DNA from: Euryarchaeota archaeon UBA62
GTDB taxonomy: Archaea; Thermoplasmatota; Poseidoniia; Poseidoniales; Thalassarchaeaceae
Assembly: GCA_002502095.1 (NCBI GenBank)
Contig: DAPJ01000014.1
Location: 1 to 34,495 of the forward strand
Reading direction: 5' to 3'
DNA: 34,495 bases
Shown here: positions 8,689 to 15,452 of the stretch, piece after piece
How the letters are laid out: every line of letters begins with the position of its first letter
How positions within the stretch are numbered: position 1 is the stretch's first letter
Made by a program: the position numbers and the translations under genes
Notes under the pieces: generated by a model
What the model was told of the DNA's origin: nothing
The model's database searches: none
Seen by the model: only the letters and a program-made list of their open reading frames with translations

Positions 8689-9273
8689 ATGGTCCGAATT
8701 ACGAAGGTTCACACTGGTGGCGGAGATGGGGGGGAGACATCTCTTGTGGATGGCTCGCGCGTGGGGAAGGAGCATCCCCGAGTCGCTATTTACGGTACAA
8801 TAGATGAAGCTAATTCAGCAATCGGAATCGTGCGCTCGGAGATAAATCACAGGCCTGAAGGCGATGATCGCCGTCTGGCTGAGGCTGATCGGATGCTAGG
8901 AATAATCCAACAGGAGTTATTTGATGTCGGTGCAGAGTGTGCTTGCCCTCCGGGAGGTGTTCCGGAGCAGATGTCAATAATAGGTGAGGATGCTGGTAAT
9001 AGATTGGTGGAGGAGATGGATTACATGTTGGAGGATTTAGATCCTCTTTCGTCGTTTGTACTCCCGACCGGGAGTCCTGTAGTAGCTCATCTGCATATGG
9101 CTCGTACTATTGTCCGTAGAGCTGAGAGAGAGGCTTGTGGACTTCGTGAAGAGGTCAGAAATGAGGTTATAAGCTACCTTAACAGACTCTCGGATCACTG
9201 TTTCGTCCTCTCCCGGTGGCTTACCGGAGAAGAAGGGGAAGCCCTGTGGACCCCTCTGGGAAAGAGGGTTTAG
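8689..9273 (+). CDS. ATP:cob(I)alamin adenosyltransferase, PduO type
   Basis: This enzyme transfers the adenosyl group of ATP to cob(I)alamin to make coenzyme B12. The N-terminus VHTGGGDGGETSLVDGSRV is the ATP-binding loop of the family (usually TxTGDxGxTxLxxGxRV). It is followed by YGTIDEANSAIG, then VLPTGSPVVAHLHMART and VRRAERE, which include the arginines and acidic residues of the active site. The length of 194 is normal. The gene is plus strand, 41 bases after the membrane protein gene, and ends 2 bases from the convergent Nudix gene. It implies use of adenosylcobalamin-dependent enzymes, though none is visible here. The MMAB/PduO fold is clear; CobA and EutT types are excluded by the motifs. 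Confidence 0.92.
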   Translation: MVRITKVHTGGGDGGETSLVDGSRVGKEHPRVAIYGTIDEANSAIGIVRSEINHRPEGDDRRLAEADRMLGIIQQELFDVGAECACPPGGVPEQMSIIGEDAGNRLVEEMDYMLEDLDPLSSFVLPTGSPVVAHLHMARTIVRRAEREACGLREEVRNEVISYLNRLSDHCFVLSRWLTGEEGEALWTPLGKRV

Positions 9274-9275
9274 AG

Positions 9276-9713
9276 TCAAGTTACGATACCTGATTTTTTC
9301 ATATGAATTATCGCCGACCTGACTAGCTCCTTCTCTTGATCGAATGTGAGCATGGACTCGGCCTCCTCGTAGTTCAGCCAGATATAGCTAGTATGCTCTT
9401 CGGAGAGCTCTACATCGATTTCTTCGGTAGTGGCAATGTACCAAAAAACCTGTTTTGTGGTTTTCTTACCTCTCTTTCTAAAGGTATACTGTGTTCTGTA
9501 CTCCCAATTAGAATCTATCTCCAGAGTACTGATTCCTGTTTCCTCCAATAATTCCCTTGATGCCGTCACGTGGTGGTCGTCATCCTCGTCTTCGACGTGT
9601 CCTTTGGGAAAGCTCCAATGTCCCTGTGGATATTGGAGAAGAAGGATGGCGTCATAGTTAATCAGAACGAGTCCGCAGGAGGTCTCCATAACCTTGGAAT
9701 CCGAGGATGCCAT
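9276..9713 (-). CDS. Nudix hydrolase, Ap4A-hydrolase-like
   Basis: The 145-residue protein is a compact single Nudix domain. An N-terminal strand METSCGLVLINYDAILLLQY is followed by GHWSFPKGHVE and the Nudix box ending in RELLEETGI, then FWYIATTEE and a C-terminal helix with LTFDQEKELVR. SCGLVL, WSFPKGHVE and the short length resemble diadenosine tetraphosphate hydrolases (NUDT2/MutT-like). The box has one residue more than the standard spacing between the first Gly and the Arg-Glu pair, in the acidic run DEDDDHH. It starts with ATG at 9713 and converges on the adenosyltransferase gene. The exact nucleotide substrate cannot be read from the sequence. Confidence 0.88.
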   Translation of the reverse strand: MASSDSKVMETSCGLVLINYDAILLLQYPQGHWSFPKGHVEDEDDDHHVTASRELLEETGISTLEIDSNWEYRTQYTFRKRGKKTTKQVFWYIATTEEIDVELSEEHTSYIWLNYEEAESMLTFDQEKELVRSAIIHMKKSGIVT

Positions 9714-9799
9714 GAGTGTAGTACGGGCATCTGGGTCAAAAAATTACTCATTGATATGACCAAAAGCACCTTTGAGTAGATAGTTTCCCAGAGATTTTC

Positions 9800-10777
9800 A
9801 TGGAGGTAGATCCGTTGTCGTTGGATATACGCAGGATAGTAACTGATAGTGACTTAGATGGTGTGGTGACAGGATCTATACTCAGAAGATGGTGGCCTGA
9901 TTCAGAGGTAGTTTTTGGACATCCTGGGGAATTGCGTGCGGGATTGATGGATCACCTAATGGATAGGAAGACAGCGGTTTGTGACTTGCCTAGGCATCCA
10001 AAATGTGGGTTGAGTATTGATCACCACCAGTCAAACAGGCCGGTAGGAGACGAGGATGGTGTGATATCTGTGTGGAGGGCGACTCCATCGGCGGCTAGGA
10101 TTGCTCATGATATGTTGAAAAATAGGATTGATTTGTCAGATTTAGACGATCTTCTGGTCTGGGTGGATAAACTGGATGGAGGCGGGGTGACCAGAGATGA
10201 GTATCTTTCAGATAATCCCGCGGTTTGGTTGGGAAGGGTCATTGATGTAAGCGAGGGCACTGCGATGGCGGTACTGGAGGGGCTGCAGAGAGGGGATGGA
10301 ATTGAACAGATTCTGGAAATGCCACTCATTTCCAGGAAGCTTCGGGAGAGAAAGAGTGAGCGTGAGAAGCTGACGGAGATAATCGCCGAGAGGACTGTTG
10401 TGGTAGATAGGATCGCCATTGCAAGGCTAGATGGGTTAGGGATGCGGTCAAACGGCTATCACGTCACAGCATTCGCTGGTGACTCTTGTGACGCTTGTAT
10501 AGTCATACACGGCGACATAGGAGCATCGTTTGGTGATGATACTGGATATCCTGTCTCAGCGTCGTTTTACACGAATTCATTTCTCCATAGAGAAGGGGGA
10601 ATTTATGACTTGACGAGATTAGCTACGCATTTCGATCCCGATGGAGGGGGGCATGCAAATGCATGCGGATGTAGGATCAAGCCACTCGAAAAGGGCAGGG
10701 TATCTGATAGGATAGTAACCGAGGAGGATGTTCAAGAGAACATATCAGAGTGGCTCAGATTGTGGTCTGAACGCTAG
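9800..10777 (+). CDS. DHH-family phosphoesterase
   Basis: The protein has the metal-binding motifs of the DHH superfamily: TDSDLDG at residues 15-21 (motif I), a lone Asp in CDLPRH near 62 (motif II), SIDHHQSN at 72-79 (motif III) and VDKLDGGG near 147 (motif IV region). A DHHA1-type C-terminal domain ends with FDPDGGGHANACGCRI. With 325 residues it fits the short RecJ/NrnA-like archaeal group, which cleave short oligonucleotides, phosphorylated nucleotides or single-stranded DNA ends. No S1 or OB domain is fused. The start ATG is at 9800. It overlaps the convergent membrane protein gene by 4 bases. The exact substrate is not known. Confidence 0.88.
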   Translation: MEVDPLSLDIRRIVTDSDLDGVVTGSILRRWWPDSEVVFGHPGELRAGLMDHLMDRKTAVCDLPRHPKCGLSIDHHQSNRPVGDEDGVISVWRATPSAARIAHDMLKNRIDLSDLDDLLVWVDKLDGGGVTRDEYLSDNPAVWLGRVIDVSEGTAMAVLEGLQRGDGIEQILEMPLISRKLRERKSEREKLTEIIAERTVVVDRIAIARLDGLGMRSNGYHVTAFAGDSCDACIVIHGDIGASFGDDTGYPVSASFYTNSFLHREGGIYDLTRLATHFDPDGGGHANACGCRIKPLEKGRVSDRIVTEEDVQENISEWLRLWSER

Positions 10778-11187
10778 TCTTCAGCGAGAGGGCCTACACT
10801 TAGCAGGACATAAACGGACTGAGTGAACATCAGGAAGCCGATTAGGGACATTACTAACCCAGTCGGCGTAGGTAGAATTTCCTGCATATGGTTTCCAGTA
10901 TACCATGCCAGAGAAAGTACGCCTATTGAGGATGCCAGAACGATGTAAGCAGATTTTCTCGGCTCGGCCCATAGGTCAACCCATGGAATGAGTCCTCTTC
11001 GCTTGAACGTTATTCTGTACCATGCGATGTATAGAAAAATCAAGGAGATAGAACCCAGTAACCCCAGGGTGAAAGACTCAGATTTCCAAGGCCCTGGGAT
11101 CGAAAGCTTCAGAGTGATGGTATTGAGCAGGATGACAGAGCCTACTATGGCATGAGTCTTCCAATTGGGCGAGTTGGCTTCGTCCAC
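10774..11187 (-). CDS. Four-helix membrane protein
   Basis: The 137-residue protein has hydrophobic segments at about 12-30, 39-58, 79-96 and 107-130, with a positively charged loop FKRRG between helices 2 and 3 that would be cytoplasmic. The start is GTG at 11187; no ATG lies near the first helix. No family is recognised. Its 5' end is divergent from the acetyltransferase gene, and its 3' end overlaps the DHH gene by 4 bases. Confidence 0.65.
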   Translation of the reverse strand: MDEANSPNWKTHAIVGSVILLNTITLKLSIPGPWKSESFTLGLLGSISLIFLYIAWYRITFKRRGLIPWVDLWAEPRKSAYIVLASSIGVLSLAWYTGNHMQEILPTPTGLVMSLIGFLMFTQSVYVLLSVGPLAED

Positions 11188-11259
11188 GGCGAATCGAAGA
11201 GGGTCCTGCGCTTGAATGCGACTAACAAGTGTATTACACGATTACTACCTGCAATAGAC

Positions 11260-11691
11260 GTGAAGGACGGGCTTGTTTGGGAGAAGTCAGTGGATCGAGC
11301 GCATCTGGATCTCAGATTCGAAGTACTTCGAGAGGGGCTTCCGAGGGGTTCGGAGCATTACCCGGGCATAGACGAAGATGCGCGGACTAGATTCCTTTGT
11401 GCGTATGAAGGAGGTAGGCTTGTTGGTTGCTCAACATTGCAGACCGACGAAAGAGAGGGGTGTAGATTCAGAATAAGGGGAATGGCAGTCAGCCCTGATT
11501 TTCGAAACAGGGGAATCGGTTCACGAATCGTAAAGAGGCTTCAGCAATATGCTTCTGAGCAGGGCACTGGGATTTGGTGTAATGCTAGAATTAGAGCAGT
11601 TCCCATGTACAAGAGATGTGGTTTTGTCGAAGTGTCTGACGTTTTTGAGATTGAAGGAATAGGGTTGCATTACGACATGGAATGGAAATAA
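11260..11691 (+). CDS. GNAT-family N-acetyltransferase
   Basis: The core is a standard GNAT fold: LVWEKSVDRAHLDLRFEVLR forms strand 1 and helix 1, FLCAYEGGRLVGCSTL strands 2-3, and IRGMAVSPDFRNRGIGSRI is strand 4 with the acetyl-CoA loop (RNRGIG matches Q/R-x-x-G-x-G/A). VPMYKRCGF is the usual C-terminal helix and strand. The frame opens back to an ATG at 11152, but that would overlap the start of the divergent membrane gene by 36 bases and adds residues unlike a GNAT. The GTG at 11260 begins just before strand 1 and leaves room for promoters, so it is preferred. This size class often acts on small amines or peptides; the substrate is unknown. Confidence 0.85.
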   Translation: MKDGLVWEKSVDRAHLDLRFEVLREGLPRGSEHYPGIDEDARTRFLCAYEGGRLVGCSTLQTDEREGCRFRIRGMAVSPDFRNRGIGSRIVKRLQQYASEQGTGIWCNARIRAVPMYKRCGFVEVSDVFEIEGIGLHYDMEWK

Positions 11692-11703
11692 TTACAATAT
11701 TCT

Positions 11704-11711
11704 CTATAAAT
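11704..11711 (+). promoter_or_regulatory. TATA-like box upstream of the duplicated membrane protein gene
   Basis: The word ctataaat lies about 50 bases before the ATG at 11760 in an AT-rich gap, directly after the acetyltransferase stop. It matches the archaeal TATA pattern. A start of transcription about 25 bases downstream would leave a short leader of about 25 bases. Confidence 0.45.
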
Positions 11712-11759
11712 TCTGATCAATCATTATGATTATTAGCCTTCAGTTGAGCGATTTGCATA

Positions 11760-12788
11760 ATGTTTGATAGGATTAAGTCAACGCCTGCGAAAATATGCCT
11801 AATAGTGAGTGCCCTTGTAACAATTGTTTACTCGATGAATTTCATGCTCTTCGCTGATTGTTATGTTACGGGGGGAGACGGTTGCTTCACTCTTGGTTTT
11901 ACCAATGAAACCACTGCTGGAATGCTTTCTTACGGAAATGGGGGTCCTGAAACAGCTTTCAATGGGGTGCTGATGTTTGGCGTTTTCATGTCCACGATGC
12001 TAATTCTAAATGAGGGAGCGAAGGGAATGTGGAAGATCATGATTCCAGTGATTATCGGATTCGTTGTTATGTCTGCATCAATGTGGGCTTACTGGGGAGA
12101 CTTGGACTCCTCTACGACTCCAAAATACATTGCTCCTGTAACGACTGCGATATACATAGCGGCCTACTTCCTATTGAAGGCTGAGGACGAAGTTGATGAT
12201 GGGATTTCTGAATTCAAGATGGGTTTGAATATAGATGACAAGCCATCGCTTGTAGCTATGGTGCTAGTGGTTGTTATGGGGATTTGGTACAGCTTCATGT
12301 CCCTTGTAATGCCTGAAGATAGAATAGAGGCATTTGGCCTAGGAGAGGCAAGTCAGGAAATGCTTGACGCTGGCCTTGGCGCTCCATCAACGGTAACGGT
12401 GGCTGTAAGTGGTTCTCTATTCCTAGTCTATACCATCTGGACTGCGATGGTAGTTTTGGACGGTGCAAAAGGCAAGTGGTCAATATTGCATCCAGGAATT
12501 TTCTTCCTAATCACAGCAACAATATCGACTTACATGGCACTGGTAGACAATGTGGGAGAGATATCTAGACCCGTATCAGATCAATCTGTTCTAGACAGTG
12601 TTGCAGGTCCTCTTGCGATGCTTTTGGTATTATTTGCCTACTACAGGATGAGAGATGAAGGAGTTGAAGATGGTATGACTGGTTATGGGGCTGGAATGGA
12701 GGAGCTCACTCCAAACGCGTTCAATATCTTGGTCATCACTGTGACAATGATCGTTGGACTGATTTTCACTGCTAACGTAATGCTGTAG
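11760..12788 (+). CDS. Nine-helix membrane protein built from a tandem duplication
   Basis: Hydrophobic segments occur at about residues 11-31, 67-84, 91-112, 124-140, 163-184, 214-233, 242-262, 281-296 and 322-340. The first eight fall into two copies of a four-helix unit. Landmarks repeat at an offset of about 149 residues: LNEGAKGMWKIMIP (83-96) against LDGAKGKWSILHP (233-245). Each unit ends with an acidic linker (KAEDEVDDGISEFKMG and RMRDEGVEDGMTGYGAG). The start ATG at 11760 follows a TATA-like box. I do not recognise the family; a transporter or sensor is possible, but nothing in the sequence decides. Confidence 0.75.
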   Translation: MFDRIKSTPAKICLIVSALVTIVYSMNFMLFADCYVTGGDGCFTLGFTNETTAGMLSYGNGGPETAFNGVLMFGVFMSTMLILNEGAKGMWKIMIPVIIGFVVMSASMWAYWGDLDSSTTPKYIAPVTTAIYIAAYFLLKAEDEVDDGISEFKMGLNIDDKPSLVAMVLVVVMGIWYSFMSLVMPEDRIEAFGLGEASQEMLDAGLGAPSTVTVAVSGSLFLVYTIWTAMVVLDGAKGKWSILHPGIFFLITATISTYMALVDNVGEISRPVSDQSVLDSVAGPLAMLLVLFAYYRMRDEGVEDGMTGYGAGMEELTPNAFNILVITVTMIVGLIFTANVML

Positions 12789-12796
12789 TAATTAGT

Positions 12797-12870
12797 TGGA
12801 GCACGGACCGGGATTTGCACCCGGGTCCAGGGATCTGCAATCCCTTGCATAGCTGCTCTGCCATCCGTGC
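12797..12870 (-). tRNA. tRNA-Cys (GCA)
   Basis: The minus strand folds into a full cloverleaf of 74 bases including the encoded CCA. The acceptor stem GCACGGA/TCCGTGC is perfect over 7 pairs, the discriminator is U73 (typical of tRNA-Cys), the anticodon stem is AGGGA/TCCCT with loop TTGCAGA (anticodon GCA), and the T stem is CCGGG/CCCGG. The D stem is short (GCA/TGC) and the variable loop has 4 bases. The T loop is TGCAAAT rather than TTCAAAT, so position 55 is G instead of the usual U, and the D loop lacks the paired GG. No intron is present. Confidence 0.93.
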
Positions 12871-12954
12871 CGCGTGCTCGGGACCTCCCTCCCTCTCTTG
12901 AAGGCTATCCGAGATTCGGCATACCTTCATGGTCGTCCTGCGCGTCGGAGATAC

Positions 12955-14085
12955 ATGCCAGACATTTCTGCAAGGTTCGAGGGACTCGGTGTTGGCTTCG
13001 CACCGTATCTCCAGCCGCCAGGGCCCGAGATAGTAAGGTGGACAGTTGGAGAACCTGGTTTTGCTACTCCCAAGGAAATTCTAGACGTTGCTATTGGAGA
13101 GCTTGAGTCTGGCAATACAAAGTATACCAGAGGGGCGGGATCAATGGAATTGTGTCAGGGAGTCGCAGATTATCTATCGAAGCACCATGAGATTGAGGTC
13201 TCGGCTGAGGACGTAGTAGTTACGCCCGGGGCTAAGCAAGCGATGCTGTACTCTTTCCTAATCACTACTATGCCGGGAGATGAAGTGATACTGCTCGCAC
13301 CTTCTTGGGCATCTTACGAGCCTATGCTGGAGTTCATAGGTGCCAAACCAGTCCATGTACCAGTTAGGAAGGATAATTTCCATCCCGACTTAGACGCTAT
13401 TCGTGAAGCTGTAACTGACAAGACAAGAATGATTCTACTCAATTCTCCTTGCAACCCGACGGGCGCGGTATTCACGCCTGATGAGATTCAGGAAATTCTT
13501 GAAATCGCAGTGGAAAACGATTTGTGGATCGTATCTGATGAGATTTACTCACGTATGGTCTGGGTTGATTGGCCTCACGTATCTCCGGCGTCTTTACCAG
13601 GAGGCATGGAGAGAACTATTGTCGTCAATGGATGGTCAAAGTCATGGGCGATGACTGGGATGAGGCTCGGCTTTCTGACAGGGCCTCCCAATGCCGTTAA
13701 GGCGGCCATAAAAAGCCAAGCTAACTCGGCCTCTCACGTACCTACATTTATGATGGAGGCGGCTAGAGTCGCGTTGAGCTGCGATGACTCCGTAGAAGAG
13801 TTCAACTTAGAATACAAGAAGAGAAGGGAGATAATGAAAAACGGTCTATCAGAGCTACCGGGAGTCAGGGTCATTGAACCGGAAGGGGCCTTCTACATCT
13901 TCGCTGATATTACCGGAACAGGGATGACTGATACTGAGTTTGCAGATGGTGCACTAGAAGCCGGAGTGCAGTTAATTCCTGCCTCGCTGATAACAGGTGG
14001 GGAGGGTTTCATCAGAGTATCTTATGCAACTAATGAAGATGCCATACATGAGGGCTTGAGTAGACTAAGATCTTGGTTACTGTAG
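12955..14085 (+). CDS. Class I/II PLP aminotransferase (aspartate aminotransferase-like)
   Basis: The 376-residue fold type I enzyme has the expected landmarks: VGEPGFATP near the N-terminus, YTRGAG (58-62) and PGAKQAM (91-97) around the PLP phosphate, NSPCNPTG (163-170) with the substrate/PLP Asn, SDEIYSR (194-200) with Asp and Tyr contacting the ring, and Lys229 in NGWSKSWAMTGMRLG as the Schiff-base lysine. A C-terminal GFIRVSYA holds the carboxylate-binding Arg. The frame opens upstream to a GTG at 12874, next to the tRNA, but the ATG at 12955 has a GGAG upstream and fits family alignment. The spacing of 36 bases to the AdoMetDC gene suggests co-transcription. Substrate choice among Asp, aromatic or other amino acids cannot be read. 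Confidence 0.9.
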   Translation: MPDISARFEGLGVGFAPYLQPPGPEIVRWTVGEPGFATPKEILDVAIGELESGNTKYTRGAGSMELCQGVADYLSKHHEIEVSAEDVVVTPGAKQAMLYSFLITTMPGDEVILLAPSWASYEPMLEFIGAKPVHVPVRKDNFHPDLDAIREAVTDKTRMILLNSPCNPTGAVFTPDEIQEILEIAVENDLWIVSDEIYSRMVWVDWPHVSPASLPGGMERTIVVNGWSKSWAMTGMRLGFLTGPPNAVKAAIKSQANSASHVPTFMMEAARVALSCDDSVEEFNLEYKKRREIMKNGLSELPGVRVIEPEGAFYIFADITGTGMTDTEFADGALEAGVQLIPASLITGGEGFIRVSYATNEDAIHEGLSRLRSWLL

Positions 14086-14121
14086 TAGAGAGCTTGAAAT
14101 CCCATATCTACACGAGTGGCT

Positions 14122-14496
14122 ATGCACGATGGGGAGTCGCGAGGGAGCCACATCTTCTTGGATTACCTCAATTACTCATGTCCAAGCAAAGATGAGGGGG
14201 ATTGGATGTTGTCCCTTATGAGAGATTGTGTGAGAGAATCGGGCATCAGGGAAGTTCATTCGCACGTAGAGGTTTTCGATGGCTCCGAGAGCCCGCCTGG
14301 GTTTGCAGCTGTTGTACTCATTGATGAGAGTCATGTTACCGCTCATTGCTACTCTGACGAGGGTTTGCTCGCAATTGACGTTTTCACCTGCGGGCCTCAC
14401 GACCCAGAGCATGTTGTGGAGCTGATCCATGAAGGTTTGATTTCAGAGATAGAGGGAGTTACCTTGGTTAGAAAGGAAAGAGTCAGTAGATTTTAG
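14122..14496 (+). CDS. speH: S-adenosylmethionine decarboxylase, prokaryotic class 1 type
   Basis: The enzyme makes decarboxylated AdoMet, the aminopropyl donor for spermidine-type polyamines, using a self-generated pyruvoyl group. GSHIFLDYLNYSC is the first strand. The processing motif IDESHVTAH gives Ser70 as the new pyruvoyl N-terminus, with His75 and Cys90 (DVFTCG) at the spacing of the characterised Thermotoga enzyme (Ser63, His68, Cys83). The segment after the His is HCYSDEG where the family usually has HTWPE(Y)G. The length of 124 is normal for the short class. GTG at 14116 is an alternative start. It lies 11 bases before the DHS-like gene, almost certainly in one operon. A changed specificity, such as the arginine decarboxylase activity of some archaeal paralogues, is possible. 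Confidence 0.87.
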   Translation: MHDGESRGSHIFLDYLNYSCPSKDEGDWMLSLMRDCVRESGIREVHSHVEVFDGSESPPGFAAVVLIDESHVTAHCYSDEGLLAIDVFTCGPHDPEHVVELIHEGLISEIEGVTLVRKERVSRF

Positions 14497-14507
14497 AGAG
14501 TGATTCA

Positions 14508-15452
14508 ATGGATATTGGTGATTTCGTTTCTGAGCATTTCCACCACTTCAATGCAGGAGAGCTGACAAGATGTGCTAGCTCCCTGAAGGAGTTTCTAGAT
14601 GAAGGAGGGAGACTGATAGTGACCTTGGCCGGAGCAATGTCAACAGCTCAAATCGGCAGGAGTCTCGGGCCTGCAATAAAGTCACAGAAGGTTCATGCGA
14701 TATGTTGTACTGGTGCTAATCTTGAAGAGGACATATTCAATCTAGTAGCGCGTTCGAAATATGAAGAAATACTTGATTGGCGACAACTTAGCCCTACGGA
14801 CGAAGAGCGTCTGAGAAATAGAGGGATGAATAGGGTAACTGATGTAGCCCTTCCTGAAGACGTGTTCAGAGAAATCGAGGAGGGTCTGATGTCACTTTGG
14901 CAGGATGCGTCCGAGGTTGGTGACCGAAGGTTTCCCCACGAATATCTATACGACCTTCTTATTCATGGGGAGATTGAGTTCGATATCGATCCTGAGAAGT
15001 CCTGGCTGGCCTGCGCCGCTGACGCTAATCTGCCTATTTTCACCCCAGGATGGGAGGATTCAACACTTGGTAACATCCTAGCATCCAGGGTACTAGACAG
15101 GACGGTCAAAGACTCGTCAATCATCAAGGGCGGTTTAGAGGCCATGCAGGCCCTAGCGGACTGGTACAGGGAGGATGACTCTCCTACTGGGATTCTTCAG
15201 GTAGGAGGGGGAATTGCTGGTGATTTTGCAATTTCGGTGGTTCCTATGCTTCGACAGGATGTTGGTTTGGATGTTCCTAGGTGGGCGTGGTTTGGACAGA
15301 TTTCTGAGTCGAGGCCGTCCTATGGAGGGTACTCAGGGGCCCCACCCAATGAGAAAATCAGTTGGGACAAGCTAGATGTTTCGACTCCAAAATTCGTTAT
15401 CGAATCAGACGCTACAATAGTTCTTCCACTATTGCTATCCCTATTGGAATAG
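14508..15452 (+). CDS. Deoxyhypusine-synthase-family protein lacking the catalytic Lys
   Basis: The NAD-binding deoxyhypusine synthase fold is clear: LIVTLAGAMSTAQIG (37-50), ICCTGANLEEDIFNL (65-79), FTPGWEDSTLGN (178-189), SYGGYSGAPPNEKISWDKL and a C-terminal ESDATIVLPLLLSLLE. In true DHS the loop GGGxxKHH carries the lysine that accepts the butylamine group. Here the loop is GGGIAGDFAI (233-242) with Gly238 in that place. This matches, from memory, a bacterial subfamily annotated only as deoxyhypusine synthase family protein, found near arginine and polyamine genes. The gene is the third of the aminotransferase-AdoMetDC run and overlaps the convergent enolase gene by 12 bases. It may make a polyamine such as homospermidine instead of modifying aIF5A, or work by another route. 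The function is open. Confidence 0.85.
   Translation: MDIGDFVSEHFHHFNAGELTRCASSLKEFLDEGGRLIVTLAGAMSTAQIGRSLGPAIKSQKVHAICCTGANLEEDIFNLVARSKYEEILDWRQLSPTDEERLRNRGMNRVTDVALPEDVFREIEEGLMSLWQDASEVGDRRFPHEYLYDLLIHGEIEFDIDPEKSWLACAADANLPIFTPGWEDSTLGNILASRVLDRTVKDSSIIKGGLEAMQALADWYREDDSPTGILQVGGGIAGDFAISVVPMLRQDVGLDVPRWAWFGQISESRPSYGGYSGAPPNEKISWDKLDVSTPKFVIESDATIVLPLLLSLLE

Noticed and set aside
11152..11259. N-terminal extension of the acetyltransferase
   Set aside because: It overlaps the divergent membrane protein start and does not resemble a GNAT; GTG at 11260 fits the fold.
12874..12954. N-terminal extension of the aminotransferase from GTG
   Set aside because: It starts 4 bases from the tRNA gene, is unlike the family, and the ATG at 12955 has a GGAG ribosome site.
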